From Parachlorella kessleri (Eukaryota; Chlorophyta; Trebouxiophyceae; Chlorellales; Chlorellaceae), in the NCBI GenBank assembly GCA_001598975.1, contig BBXU01000279.1, forward strand, positions 1-64,000: DNA of 64,000 nucleotides, given 5' to 3'. The position numbers and the translations under genes are program-made. Shown piece after piece: positions 23,101-36,100 of this stretch (positions within the stretch are counted from its first letter, which is position 1; each line of letters opens with the position of its first letter). The notes beneath the pieces were generated by a model, which was not told the origin of the DNA, made no database searches, and worked only from the letters and a program-made list of their open reading frames with translations.

Positions 23101-24739
23101 AGGGTGTGGCACTGCAGCGCTCAAAGCTGACTGCGGCAAAGCTCTTGTGAGTAATTGGGGCCTCTTGGCGTGAGTACTCACCGGGCTGGCAGTGGCAGCC
23201 ATGTAGGGGTGGGTGGGGCGCACCATGTCTTGCACAGGTATGCCAGCACATGATAGTTGGAGGGGTAAGACTACTGTCTTGGTTGGCCATACGAATGTAC
23301 CAATAGCTTAGAGCATGGCTCCTTCCAAGCTACACATTTCAGAGGAGCACCTTGGTGAGCACCATCATCCTCCCCCCCCTTGTGCCTGCAGGTACCCAGT
23401 GAGCGGCTGCCCTCTGCAGATGACCTCCTGACCCAGAAGCGGGGGGCCGTAGCACAGGGTGGGGAGGACAGTGTGGGCGGCGGTGCCCTGGCCAGCATCG
23501 AAGAAAACCAGCGGGCCCTGCGGCAGGACATCCCCCGTGCGGCGGACGACATCGTGCAGGCCATGGCCGGCCGCCAGGCTGGCGCAGGCGCCAGCGCTGG
23601 CACCGGCGGCCGCGCCGCCAGCGCCCCGCCGGCTCTGGGTGCCACTGAGCTCAGCGGCAGTGCTGCTGGCGCCGGCGGCGCCGCAAGTGCTGGGCGTGCT
23701 CAGCCTGAGGTGGCAGGCAGCCTGCCGGAGGGGGAGTTCTCCGAGGGTCCAGCGACAGTTGGGGAGGAGCTGGGGCTGGTGGGTGACCAGCCAGCAGGCG
23801 GCACCGGCAAGCCAGTAGAGGCAGCCGCGGAGGCGGCTGATGAGGAGGAGCAGGAGGAGGAGGAGGATGAAGAGGAAGCCACCGAGTTCCCTCTGCCTGG
23901 GGACCAGATGGGGCTGGGCTTTGGGGTGGAGCCCACCGCCGGAGATGATGAAGGCAGTTCCGCACCGATCCAGCAGCCCCCCCTGGGGCACACGCAGCAG
24001 CAGGAGCGTGCAGAGGGTCAGCCGGAGCACAGCCCTGCTAAGCGGTTGGAGGCTGGTGGCAGCGAGGAGGGTGGTGTTGGAGAAGCCCTGGGGTCAGCCG
24101 TGGGTGCTGAGGCAGGGCTGGGACTGGAGACCAGCGGGGGTGGCCTGCTTCGGGGGGAGCATGAGCCTGGGGATGATGGCCCCAGGGGCCTCTCTGGCGA
24201 ACGTCTGACCTCCGCTTCTATCCCAGACCACGACCCTGCTGTGCATGCTACCCGCCAGGACAGCACCTATGATGGTGGCAGCGGTAGGGGTGCAGAGGGG
24301 TTTGCAGCAGAGACTGAGGTGGCAGGGATAGTTGGAGGGGGTGGGGAGGACCCGGCTGTGGGTGGCGTGGGCGTTATGGGCGCTGGGGACGCTGAGGGCC
24401 GCACCGGCTGGGATGAGCCTTCTGACAAGCTGGAGTCGCAGTGGCCTGCCGCGCCGGCCAATGCCTCACGTGAAGAACATGTGAGTCTGCATTGTAGTGA
24501 CGTGAGCTTGTAGCCGTTGGCATTAAAGCATGAGGAAAATTTGCTGACGGCTGTACAGACGATCGGTAGGGTGTGGGTGCCTCTTGTAAGTTCTGGTCGA
24601 GGTTGCCTAAACGGGAAGAGTGTGGTCTGCGGGTGCTACTGATTGTGTACTGAGGGATTCAAATCCCCTACAGAAAAGCCAGCCGCTCAGTGGCTTATTT
24701 CAGTTGCAGGTACCCCTGATTGTGCCTAGACCGCTGTGA
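17198..24739 (+). CDS. Large alanine-rich LEA-like amphipathic repeat protein
   Basis: Model: 17198-17269, 17553-18068, 18366-18456, 18828-21607, 21983-22099, 22526-22612, 22967-23074, 23392-24480, 24710-24739; 1629 residues, all in phase. The N-terminus is charged (MEDNPAETLAERARRLVEQA), then a Q/Y/P-rich region with many YGQYV- and QQAQ-type repeats. The 2.78-kb central exon encodes repeats: VTGTVAGAAHKAAEVVGLA (twice), STGVLGAVxSAVHKAAEVVGLASAP (twice), then long A/T/S/D stretches with GAAQSAKNLASSAAE, as in group 3 LEA proteins. Late repeats read TAKEVVQGT and TAKGFFQSLK. Later exons are acidic and glycine-rich. No catalytic domain is recognised; disorder that folds into amphipathic helices on membranes or during desiccation is an inference. 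Uncertain: exon 4 may instead end at a stop at 21655, making 21983 onward a separate gene or alternative end; the last exon may begin at 24674, also in frame. The intron after 23074 has a GC donor. Confidence 0.72.
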
Positions 24740-25112
24740 AGGGCCTTTGAGTTCCCTGAAGACACTGAACTCGGACTATGGAGCAAGTTGGCATGTTGAC
24801 AGGATCAGCCATGGAGAGACGGGCTCAAAAGCTTTTGAAGAGCAGCTGTAGCATCTTGTACGTCTCTAGTGTGCATTTCCTGTCGTACAAACGCAGTGTT
24901 GGCCTGGTGATGCTCCCTTTCCATTCGTAGTTTAGCGTATGCTTTGCATGACTGATAGTGGTAACAGTGGCTGTGAGAGCTGGGATGAAGGGGATTCAAG
25001 GCTGCTGTTGCTGCCATCTGATAACGTGTGCACTAGAATTGCCACTGTTTGTGAAGTAGTGCTGATGTTTTGCTTGTGCAAGCCCCGCCATGCAGTAGTA
25101 TGCCAATAAAAC

Positions 25113-25117
25113 TGTAA
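25113..25117 (+). terminator. TGTAA poly(A)-type signal of LEA-like gene
   Basis: TGTAA follows the stop at 24739 by about 370 nt. In chlorophyte algae TGTAA, rather than AATAAA, is the usual polyadenylation signal. An aataaa also lies just upstream (25105-25110). Location fits; use is inferred. Confidence 0.5.
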
Positions 25118-25158
25118 ACACCTGTTACACATGCTCTGTGCTCAGACAATGCTGGGCT

Positions 25159-25176
25159 TAACCCTAAACCCTAAAA
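25159..25176. repeat. Short interstitial telomere-like repeat
   Basis: taaccctaaaccctaaaa contains just over two units of the plant/algal telomere repeat CCCTAAA. It may be a telo-box or chance; it is not near a start codon. Confidence 0.5.
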
Positions 25177-25710
25177 GAGAACCAAATTTGAAGCACTGCT
25201 GTACCACGACTCCTTGGTTCCTTCATGATTATGATCTCATGCAGATTGTCACTGTGTACCCCGACATGCCAGGAGAGCAATGGTCCTTGTTCTGTCCCAC
25301 GATCCATACCACTAGTAGGGGGCACACACACACCCCCTCGGCCTCTCGTCCCCACTTGTGAAGTGAGTCACCGCCTGGCGGATGGGTGTCTGGCAGCCCA
25401 TTTACAAGGGTCCGGTAGCAAGAGTCCCTGAGGCCCCTAAACTCAATATTTTGGGGACTTGGTGCGATCCCAAGACTTACTTCAACGCACTCTCCTCACC
25501 TCCACACCATTAGTTGAGACACAAGAAAGGCACTTCTATAATGCAGTACAAAATATGGCCGTCGGACCCACTATCACAGGCTGATGTTGGGATAGGCTTT
25601 CATGGCCATACAATTACAGTGCGCACCGGATTGGCCCTTCAAGCACCCTAGATGCCACTACCACCGCTGCAAATCCTCAGCTGCGCTAAGGCCCAGCTAG
25701 CGCTAGAGCA

Positions 25711-25715
25711 TTACA
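25711..25715 (-). terminator. TGTAA poly(A)-type signal of phosphoglycerate mutase A
   Basis: On the minus strand TGTAA lies about 170 nt past the stop codon at 25885, a typical distance for a green-algal polyadenylation signal. Use is inferred from position only. Confidence 0.45.
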
Positions 25716-25884
25716 AACCCCAGTGACATCACTGGAACAAAAAAGTGCCTTAACCGACAAAGTGTTTGAAAGGAATCCCACCCACAGCGTAGGTATTCAG
25801 ATCACTGAAATTTGCCGGGTCAGACGCCGAACTTGCATAGCACGCCCTCGTGACCTGTGTATACTGCCCCAAAGGCCGCATATT

Positions 25885-28800
25885 CTATGCAGTGGTAAGG
25901 AGCGAGGGCTGCATGTGCGGCGGAGGCGCAAAGCCCATCAGCTCAATGATGGTGGCCGTGACATTGGCCAGCCCAGCATCAGGCAGGTCCTCCCGCAGCA
26001 CGATCTTGTCTGGGAGGCCCTTGCCGCCGATGGCAACAGGCACGGGAGCCAGTGTGTGGGAGGTGAGGGGGACTGGCTTGCCCTCCTCAAAGATGGGCTT
26101 CAGGGTCTTCTTCTCGCGCTGCAAAGCAGAGAGTTGATTAAGAGCAAGGCACCTAGGTAATAGTGTGAGGCACGAACGGGACTATCTAAGGGGCGGGGTG
26201 TGTGGAAAACGCGCGTTTGCGCCGCCTGGCTGCCCTTGGCGCATGGCAGATAAGGAGGGGCAGCAGGGCAGTCCAGCAAATGGGTCCTGGTGCACTTCAT
26301 GAGGGGTTATACCGGACTCTGTCTTCGGGGATAGTCTTCATCAACTACACACCTCTTGTGGCTAATCGACACTGTCAACAAACCGTAAATCTACAGTACA
26401 GGCTGGCACACAAGCCGCCTGGCGCGCCGCACCTGCACCATCTCGTCTGCGTTGCCATGATCTGCTGTGACGATGTAGCGGCCATCCACCTCATCAACCA
26501 CCTCCAGCAGCTCCTGCACCCAGCCAGGTTGCAGCACAACTTTTTGCACAACACCCATTGTGTCTTACACGGTCTCTTGGCATCGTACACAGGATTGCAG
26601 GGCCTGCAGCAGGCAGTAGCTGAGTGCTGCACAGCCCTCAACCAAATCAAGACCTTGGATTATCAGGCTTTCAGATAACACTCTGTCCAGGAACAGAAAC
26701 TGCAGGTCACACCGATGATCAACCCATGCACCTCGCCAAAAAACAAGGGCAGCAGAACACATGTGAGCGCTTACATGAAACATAATCCTGCTGTAGTCAG
26801 GAGGGGGACTAGATGTTGTTTGGGTGTGTCAAGCGCACACCTTGCTGGGCCATGTACAACCAGGGCCAAGGACTGTCTAGGTCATACATGTGACAATGAA
26901 GCTTGTTGCGCAGTGTGTCAAGGGCCCTCACCTTGACGCACTGGTCCACCAGGGTGCACGCCTCCACTGTGGCCTTGAGGTCGCCTGTGTGGCCCACCAT
27001 GTCAGGGCTGCAGCAGGCACAGCAGGTAGGACCCTCTGTGCATGACAACATCATGTTTAATGCGGCTGCCAGCTGCTGCACAGGTAGAGAGGAGCCCTTA
27101 CTGCAGTACTGCCCCTAAGCACTTTCCCCTGCAAGGCCGCTAGATATTTTGAAGGCACAGGGCATACCTGCTGGCACGCCCTCTATGACAATCCCTCTTC
27201 TGGAAGGAATTGCAGCCGGCCTAGGAACACTCCCTTGCTTACTACAGTTGCTGACTCACTTGGCAAAGTTGATGCGGATCTGGTCAAATTTACCGGACCG
27301 CAGGGCCTCCTTGCCCGCCTCACAGATCTCGCGGGCCTTCATGAGCGGGGCCTCGTTGAAGGGCACTGTGTCTGAGCGGATCTGCATGGGCACCAGATAC
27401 CACTGTCATGCATGTCTTCGGACATTTCAAGATATTCATAATTAAAGCTGTAAGACAGAGTACGACATAGAACAAGTTGCAACTTGCCACTGCAAGCACT
27501 GTTGCCACTGTTACCCTTGAATTTGTCACCCACCGACTCACCTCCAGGTAAGTCTCCAGCTTCTCGTCAAAGTAGCCGCTCCGGTTGCCATTCCAGAAGA
27601 AGGTCACGTGGCCAAACTTCTGGGTCTCGCTGCACACAAAGGTCTTCAGCCCGTTCTTGGCCAGAAACTCGCCTGCAGCAGCCATACAATAGGGACTGTG
27701 TAAATAGATCGATGCTTGGGACAGCACATTGGTGAACTGGTGATGTGGCATTGACAATGTTGCCCCGGGGGCCGCCACCCAACCTTACCTTTCACTGAGG
27801 TGATGCCTGCCGACTTTGCAGCCAGCCATTGGTAGTAACTGAAACGAACTGCACTTCCAGTTTATGCCAGTCACAGCATCGCAAGCTGGTGGACTGATCT
27901 GCCGGCCAAGGAGCAGCAGGCATACGCATGAAGATGAGCGAGAGACACAAATATGCAGCTAATAAGGCAAAGGCAGGAGAGGGCCCCCACCATACCTGAG
28001 ACCCCACTGATTGCTGGCGGTGGGACCAGGAAGTTGGTAGGCAGCTTGAGGTCGCCGTCATACTGCATCAAGCCCGCAAAGCGCACCTGCGGTACCAGGA
28101 CAGTAGGCGCTTTCAACCTTGCATATGCGCAAACAGCGGGCTACCTTCAACGGCATCCACAACAGCACGTAGTGCACACGCAGAAGCGGGGACGACCCAC
28201 TCTGTCAACCTGACGCGCATGCTCTGGCGTCTACAGCATCCCATAACACGTGGACCTGAATGTAATCAAGGGCAGCTGCATGACCTTGTCCACCTTACAA
28301 TAAGAGCAGTGCTAGTGTGCATCCCCTGAATCCCAAACTGCCACCCACCTTTGGCCAGCGCTTCCTGTCAAAGTGCTTGAAGTCCTCATACTCCAGCGCC
28401 TTGCTTATCTCAACCATGCGGTCGGCACGGAAGTTGAACAGCACCACTGCGTCGCCTGCAGCATGCAAGGGAAGCTAGCTCAAGGCACGGGAGGAGTCTG
28501 ACAAAGCAAGAAGCAGAAGAAGGAGGCGGGACGGCCTGGGGCTTGCCAGGGCTGCATTGGAAGACCACACCCAAGACTACAAAGTCTAGGGTTCTTTCGC
28601 CTCACAGCCATCTGCCAGATGTGACAATATCTAAGTGAGAGAATGAGTAAGCCCTTGGAAAACCTAACTGACCACCACTGCTCCCTGCTGACCCACCATC
28701 CTCCACGGTTCCCACAGGCTTGTCGTCTTCGCCGACGATGACAAAGGGGTCCAGCCACTGGTCGCTCACAGGCTTCTCAGAACCCTCCTTCTGCACCACG

Positions 28801-31480
28801 GGAGGCACAGCACAACACACACAGCTGGCCAAGCGGGCAGTGGCTTCTGGGTCGAGCCACTTCTATCCAGGCTTGCTATATTCCTCCTGAGGCAGCAGCA
28901 CCTGCAAACCCAAGCTGCAGCAACAGTGTCAGTAAAGATGGGGACCGCGGTCGCCACCCCAGCCAGGCATGCTGCTCCGAGTGCTGCTGCCTTGCACCAA
29001 ACCTTCAGCCTAGTAGGTTGATCAAACACCAATTGGCACCCAGAAAGCCTCAGCACCCCGCCCGAACCAGTGCAGCACTGTTTTCCGCCTCACCCGCAGT
29101 GTCTTGACAGCCGTGAGGGCATCTTTGAACTTGTGAGGTGCCTCCCCCAGCACATGGGCCTCCCAGCCCTTCTTCACAATGTTCCAGTCAGCCTGCGATC
29201 AGATGGGACCGTTTGTGATTGTAGCCGGCACAAGCAATGAAGCCGCTCTTCCTTGGAGCTCATTCGTGCTGGCAACCTTAAGGCGCCTTACAGCACACAC
29301 AGCAGCTCTACTGGGTTCGCTGCCAGGACCTGTTGAGACTCATTCGATGGCCCGCTGGACAAGCGAGGCGAGACCATTTGATGCGAAGAAGCCATTTAGA
29401 GCATGATGGCATTGTTGCTCTTGCAAGGAGGGCTGCCATGTACAGTAATAGCGACTTGCCTCATAGCGATCCATGGTGACACCCCTGCACATTGACACAC
29501 GGGATTATTTAAACTCCTTGCCAATCCTTCAAGGAGTTGCGGATGGCTTTAAGCTAGGGTACTCTCTTACTACCCCCGCATTCTGCATGGGGCCTCAGTT
29601 ATTCATAAACAACTGACAAGTGACTGACTCTCAAACCGATATGTCATAGCTGCCAAAGAACGGTGGCACACACAGTATTACTCACATGCGGCCGCCTCCG
29701 GAAGCAATCTTGCCATCACAGCCCTTGCCCTCCACCTCCTTCAGAACGCCCTCCAGCTCCTGGAGGAGCACAGCCAAACCAAACAATGCTAGCATGAGGG
29801 CCGACCGAGACTTGCCTCCACTGTTCTTGGCGCAACATGCATGCCCAGTAAGGCTGCAACATGCCCTCATGCGCACCAGTGCCAGACTGCCACAGCATCC
29901 CTGCCAGCTGCTCTGCATCACCCACAAACCAACCCACCAAACAAGCCACCCCTCCAAGCGCACCTCAATGAACTTTTTGGAAGAGCCATCTGGCACGTCA
30001 CGGCCGTCGGTCAGCACGTGCACCCTGATGCGCTTGGCGCCGCGTGCCACCGCGCCGCGGATCATGGCGTAGAGCTGGTTGGTGCGGGAGTGCACGCCGC
30101 CGTCAGACAGCAGGCCTATGAGGTGAAGGGTGTTGTTGGCCAGGGATGGGGAGATGTATGTCCAACCGTCGCCTGCAGGAGTGGACAAAGCCCATGACAT
30201 CGCTGAGGTAAGTAGGCCACAGGGCAAGACACTTGGCCCCAGAACACTATTAAGCATGCATGACGCACTGGTGCACCCTAGCAGAATGCCGGGTTTACAG
30301 TTGTTGTCAGAGAGGCACACAAATGGCAAGCAGAGGAAAGTTACGCTCAACTTTGGCCTCTTGTCCCTGACTTGCTCCTGCCCCTGCCCTTGCGCAAGGT
30401 TGCGGGCCTTGCCTATTTAGGATGACTAGCTGCAACGCGACCCACAGCGCGTGCGTCTGCAACTAATGTTGCTGAGGCCTACAATGTTGCAGCTGCCGGC
30501 ATGCCTCTGCACCACTGGGTGCAGCTAGGTACAGGCGCCTGGCTCACCCTCGAAGAAGGACCCGCTCTCAAGGGCCTTGTCGACCAGGCTGGCGCCCTGG
30601 TCGATCACTTGCCCAGCACCCAAAGCATTGTGGCCCACCTACAGCATCACCCACCAACACAAGGGGTGATTAACCTCACCAAAATCTCTTGCCAGCTGCT
30701 CAACGAGGCTCCATCAACCGACAGGACAACCCATCTATCAGTCCTACTACAGCCAGCTGCGTGGAACAACATTACTGGGCATGGCGGAGAGCCAGCTCAG
30801 CATCCCAACAGTTGGACAATGCTTGGTGCACCCAAAGGACATCAAATGTTCCCCCGATTATTAAAATGACGTCCTTGGTGCTTAATCAGCATCCCCTGGC
30901 TTATACAGCCTAGCATCCCTAATTGCGGAGCACGAGTTCCCACCTCACTGTTGCCCATATCAGCGTCACTGGGCAGCCCCACAGCAGTGCCATGGGCCTT
31001 GATAGTGCGCCAACGCCGTGGCACCTTCTTCAGTGCATCTGTGGTGGGAGTGTCAGCGACATGGATCGCGTTCCACTCGTCGGGAATGTTTTCACCCTGC
31101 ACAGCAGCAAGTGCTGCTTGCAGTAGCCTGTGTTGACTAAAGGTTGCGCTGCCTTATTGCAAGTATCAAAGTGCCGAGAAGGGAGGGCATGGTTGGCAAG
31201 CCTGCCACCCCTGCACATAGAGGGCACCCAGCCCTGCCAGATTGAACCAACGCACGCCCTTGCGCAGCAATATTCCTCAGGCGGGTGCAAGCAGCACGGA
31301 GGATCAGTCGAGGGCGGTACGGTTGGCAAGCTGTGTCTGCGATAAGGGCATGTAATGCATGGCATGTTTGTAGCAGTATTTGCAGCCAAAGCTCGGAGTA
31401 CTTACCCAGCCATCTAAGATGCACACGAGGAGCGGCGACTTTTTGTCCACATTGGGGCTCGGCTGAAGTGTGAAATCCAT
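25885..31480 (-). CDS. 2,3-bisphosphoglycerate-independent phosphoglycerate mutase, copy A
   Basis: Model on the complement, 15 exons: 31406-31480, 30944-31096, 30548-30638, 29964-30172, 29686-29759, 29460-29484, 29094-29192, 28697-28790, 28349-28455, 27996-28086, 27542-27672, 27260-27381, 26932-27007, 26433-26513, 25885-26118; 553 residues, the usual length of plant iPGAM. It interconverts 3- and 2-phosphoglycerate with two Mn ions and a catalytic serine. Seen: LLVCILDGW at the first metal site, SDADMGNSEVGHNALGAG with the serine at residue 75, LLSDGGVHSR, HVLTDGRDVPDGSS, IASGGGRM, FNFRADRMVEISK, GHVTFFWNGNRSGYF, NPDMVGHTGDLKATVEA, VTADHGNADEM, TSHTLAPVPVAIGG. No transit peptide is obvious, suggesting the cytosol. 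Exon 6 is 25 nt and its following intron has a GC donor (gcaagt). Copy B lies upstream in the same direction. Confidence 0.95.
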
Positions 31481-33176
31481 GATCGCACGGACCAAGTTCC
31501 ACTTCACACAGGAAGTATGTGACACGAGGTGCGATCTATGGAAATGCCCAACTGCTCAGGACAAATATAGGCGTCAACACATTGCTGTGGCACTGGGCGC
31601 CAAAGCGAGCCATGCAAAGCAGCAGCAAGGGGTCCGTTTCTGTTGGGCACCCATGCATGGTTGCACCCAAAGGACCTTAAGCTGGACGATGACGTGCACC
31701 ATGGCTCACCTGCGTACCTCCATATGATGAGACAGGAACGCATGATCGATCGTAACTGTTGAAGCAGGAACGCCCTTGCTCACCTGCTTGCTAGTTGACT
31801 TGCTTCCCTGCATGGACGTCCTGAGGGCTTGGGGGCAGACCGACGTTTACAGGCAAACACCACAGGCTGACAGCACAGACCCTGCGGAGGCTCAGCTTGG
31901 CCCTCTGTCAACAATATTGGGCCACCGCCTCTCCTCCGGGCAGCCCAACCGGTGCCCGCTGGGTTGAGTGCTGGATTGTATGCTGAGCTACCTGAAAGCT
32001 CCACTGGTGCACCTAGACCTCGGCACTGGCATGGGCTTGTGCTGCTGTCGAGGGGCAGGGCAGGAATGGTATAACAGATCTGCATGTGGCCGGGATCGCG
32101 ACTGCTGAGCCGTTGCTGAGGCGGTCAGCCGCCACTTTGAACAACTCTTCATCTGGCCGGCATCTCACCAGACGCTAGGCCTCATCAGGTGTTCGGTGAT
32201 ATTGCAAGGCTGCTGCCTTGCTTCCCACCCACTACTGGGACTTGTGCTGCCAGTGACCCCCTCTACGGTGTCAGTCGTCCAGCGGCATGCACCCCTCCAT
32301 AACCTGTGCATGACAGAGTGGTCACGGTGGTTCTAGTGTGAAGGAAGGTTGGAGTCTATGTCGCAGAATGTGTGCGTGAATCATTAGAAAGCAGGCATGC
32401 ACTACATACACCCTTCGCTCAGCACTTACAGACCGGTGGATGAGGCCGTGGTGTGATACATGGAATTTTCCTACTTAGCGCTATGGCCATGTTTCAGGAC
32501 TGGCCTCACCTACTGACTTCTGGCAGGGGGTATGTGTTAAGCGTGTGTTTACTGATCCCAGCAGGGATGGTGTTACCTGAAGCAGCTTCGCTTCAGGAAA
32601 CCCTTGGCTCTAGAACTCGCTGCCGCCGTGGGTTGTGTGTATAGTACACCCTGGCTCCTTGTCTGCCACATCTGTAGGAAGTGATAGCAATGTGATCCGG
32701 TGCCAGATAGCTATAAGACTGGACTAAGAGTCGTTCAAACCTTGACTGACTGCAATATCCTATGTGCAGGACAAGGCCCTGTGCCTCCCTTTTGCGTGAG
32801 CCTGTGTTTCAGGCCTCAATGGCGGAAATAGACAAGAAAGTCCCCTTAGCATACCTTGCATGACGTGCTGATAGTCCATAGCTGGATCCTTCCTCTTTGC
32901 ACTGGTTACCAGCCATTCTCCTTTGAATATCGACTACTACCTACAAAGCGCGAGTCGACAACTACCAGAAAGTTATGTGTGCAAGGGTTGCAAGTAAACA
33001 ACAAAGCACGTTTGCATGTCCAAATCCCACAATGGTGACTAAGTAGTCAAGCCTGTCAGAATGGTTGATCCTTACTTCCCCTAGTTTGCATGGCCTGCCA
33101 CAAAACCGTCAACATAATCAGTCTTGCAGTGCTACATAGTGTACATGCCTTGCCCACGACCCCTTGCCACAGTGGT
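31481..33176. other. Intergenic region between the two mutase genes
   Basis: This contains the promoter of copy A and the 3' flank of copy B. No additional mutase exon or other gene was recognised in these 1.7 kb. Confidence 0.55.
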
Positions 33177-36100
33177 TCAGTCCGTGGTGACAAGGGAGGG
33201 CTGGTAGAAGTCTGGCGCCTCCAGTCCCAGCAAGTTGAGCAGAGTTGCGGTGACGTTTGCCAGCCCCGCCAGTTTCAGGTCTTCCCTGCACCACGGATGT
33301 TGCCCAGGCAGACTGATCATGCGTGGCCGCTGCCGCAGCTAGGACCAAGCACTTACACTACTCTCAGCTTGTCCACTGCGCTCTGTCCCGTCGAACCCAT
33401 TTGCATGAAACTTTTCTCACAGGTCTGCTACCCTCGCTAAAAGCCTGCAGCTAGACGCCTGGTGCCTCAACAGAGAGCTCAGAAAGAAGAGAGACGTGTT
33501 GCCTTCCCACCCATTACTCCCCAGTAGCACACAGAATTGAGAAGGTGGGTTCCGCCCGAAATGCCTCACCTGAACTTGACATTGTCTGGCAGCCCAGACC
33601 CTCCGATGGCACAAGGTACAGGGTTGAGAGTGTGGGACGTCAGCTCCACCGGCACCCCGTTCTTCATCACAGGGGCTCCCGACTTGTCACGCTGGAAAGG
33701 GCCAAGACACAGGCATGGCATGTTCTTGCTCTCCAGGTGCTCTCAACACTTCATGACATGTGCTTCATGGCAGATGTCTGACTTCAAGCACATGTCCTTC
33801 CTGCCTTGCTACAACCTGCCTGTTTTCCTCTATACCTTCTTCTGACCCTGCTTTCTTCACCAAGTTGATGTTAAAGTGATGCCCACACTGGCACCATGCC
33901 CTTTGGTTTCTGAAGCCCGCCTCTGTAGACAGCAATGCCTCCAGCGTGTGCCCCTTCATCTCAAAAAGCCAGGTGGCTCACTGGCACCCGCACCACTTCC
34001 ACCGCGTAGGCTTGGTCTCCTGCCCAACATAAACATGACATTCCACCTTCAGCCCCCATGCAGATGCTTGTGCATGTTTACCCAAAGCATGGACCCCTCA
34101 CCTGCACCATGTCCTCCGCATTGCCGTGGTCAGCAGTGACCAAGAAGCGGCCCCCTGCCTCATTGACAGCATCCAACAACTCCTGTAAGGGTCCAGTTTG
34201 GAACAAATCTTAGCCTCATTAAGGATCATCGCACGAAAAATCTAGCTAGGCTTCACAGGCTGGGTCAGTAGTGTCAAGCACCACTCATGACCCTCAGTAG
34301 AGGTATGTCCTAGCCAAAAGCGCCGAGAGGGCCATACATGGTCATCGGTGCATGCCTGTCAGTGGGAGCCCTGAGTGTGCCCCTCCCGTGCACAACTAGC
34401 CTGCCTAGAGCACTGACTACATACGGGACCATAGTCCCCTTAGTCAGCGCTCACACTGGCAAAACGGCATCAGTGGGGTGCAGGTAGCGCATATGCTACA
34501 CCCCACCAGTCCAGTCCATTTGTTACCCTTAACTGGTCACGGTGACTAGTCACAACCCATTGGTGACACCTGTGACTGGCGACATACGACCATTGCATTT
34601 GGCTTTGCGACTGAAGCTTGTGCCCCTGGCAGCCCACCTGTGCCCACCTAAGCATCCACAGGCGGGCGCCTGATACCCTTTACAGCTCACCTTCACACAC
34701 TCGTCCACTACTGTGCATGCCTCGATGGTTGCCTCCAGCTTGCCAGTGTGGCCCACCATGTCCGGGCTGCAGCAGGCACAGCAGGGCATGGTAGGGTGCA
34801 GGGGACTCCACAGTCAGCACGAGCTGCCCAGCCGCAGCTGGAACAGCATGCTCATGAGGTGATCACCAGGGTCAGCCACAGCGGTGTTTGAAGCTGGTGA
34901 CTGATCGACCCGCCAATTGACCTCTTGAAGGCACTCCTGGGCCATACATAGGCAGCCAGACTCAGCCTAAATACATACCAGAGCAGGTGAAGCTGATGTG
35001 GGCGCACTATGGGTGGGTGTGCAGCCCAGACGCAGAGTGGTCCCCCCATTTAGTGCAGGCCACCAACTGGAGAAGCTGCACGTGGGCAGTTTACCGCCGT
35101 GCCGCCCAGCCTCAGGTTGCCGCCGCACTGGCTTGCCGCACTGCAGCAGGCCCCGCCACCTCTCTGGCCACACCCCCCCCTACACTTCACCCACACATGC
35201 CCGCGCTACCAGCACTAGTATACAAAGCTGCAGCGGTTTCCAGCAGAGGGGGGCCATAGATGCAGGGCACGACAACTTACTTTGCAAAATTCACTCGTAC
35301 CATCTTCCATTTGCCGCTGCGTATGGCCTCCCTAGCCGTGGCTGCAGACAGCAGCGGTCCACGCAGTCTGTCTGGTTGCGGTGCCCATACGCACGCTGCT
35401 CAAGTGCATCGGAACCAACCACGAAGCTGCACAGCTCTTCTTCTGATTCAATTTCGCAAGGATTAGATGCCATCTCCACTGCACCAATGATGTCCCATGG
35501 GGCCCTCCTGTCATTGGTGTGGGGAACGGCACAAGTTGGCAGAGATATTTCAGCAAGCTGAAACTCAGCCTACCTGCCACCTCCTTGGCCTTCATGGCAG
35601 GGGCCTTGTCAAAGGATATGCCTTGGTCTGAGGGTATCTGCAGCCGAGGCATGGCCCCAACGGCGCAGGATCGCAATGTGGAAGAGCATGACAGCAGTGC
35701 GCAGTTGCCAGAGACGAACTCCTCCAGCGCAATGTTGACAGTGGATGCTGCACAGTTCCTCATGACCCAAGGACCTGGGTATTAAAACATGTGGCGGCTT
35801 ACCTCCACAAACTGCTCAAGCTTGTCATTGATGTAGCCGCTGCGGTTGCCATTCCAGAAGAACGTCACGTGACCAATCTGCAACCTCAGGAGGCAAGAGC
35901 CAGGTCAAGCGAAGCAGCAGCCTCGTCAGCTGTCAGGATCACTGAGTCTCATCTATGCACCTGCATCCTGCAACAAAATCCATCCACAACACACACCCTG
36001 CGGTGCCCACATTAAAGTCCTGAGATACTTGACCGGGCTGTTGGATGCAAACCCCGCACAGGAGACATCTGCCAAGAGTTGCTGTGAACCCTGACTCATC

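Larger units (their letters stand above)
24740..25884. other. Convergent intergenic region
   Basis: This holds the 3' UTR of the LEA-like gene (TGTAA at 25113), a short telomere-like stretch (25159-25176) and the 3' UTR of phosphoglycerate mutase A (minus-strand TGTAA at 25711-25715). No further gene is visible. Confidence 0.6.

Noticed and set aside
27789..27838. Exon-like block reading YYQWLAAKSAGITSVKG in mutase A
   Set aside because: It has acceptor- and donor-like ends, but its phase does not fit the flanking exons, and the protein is complete and collinear with the family without it.
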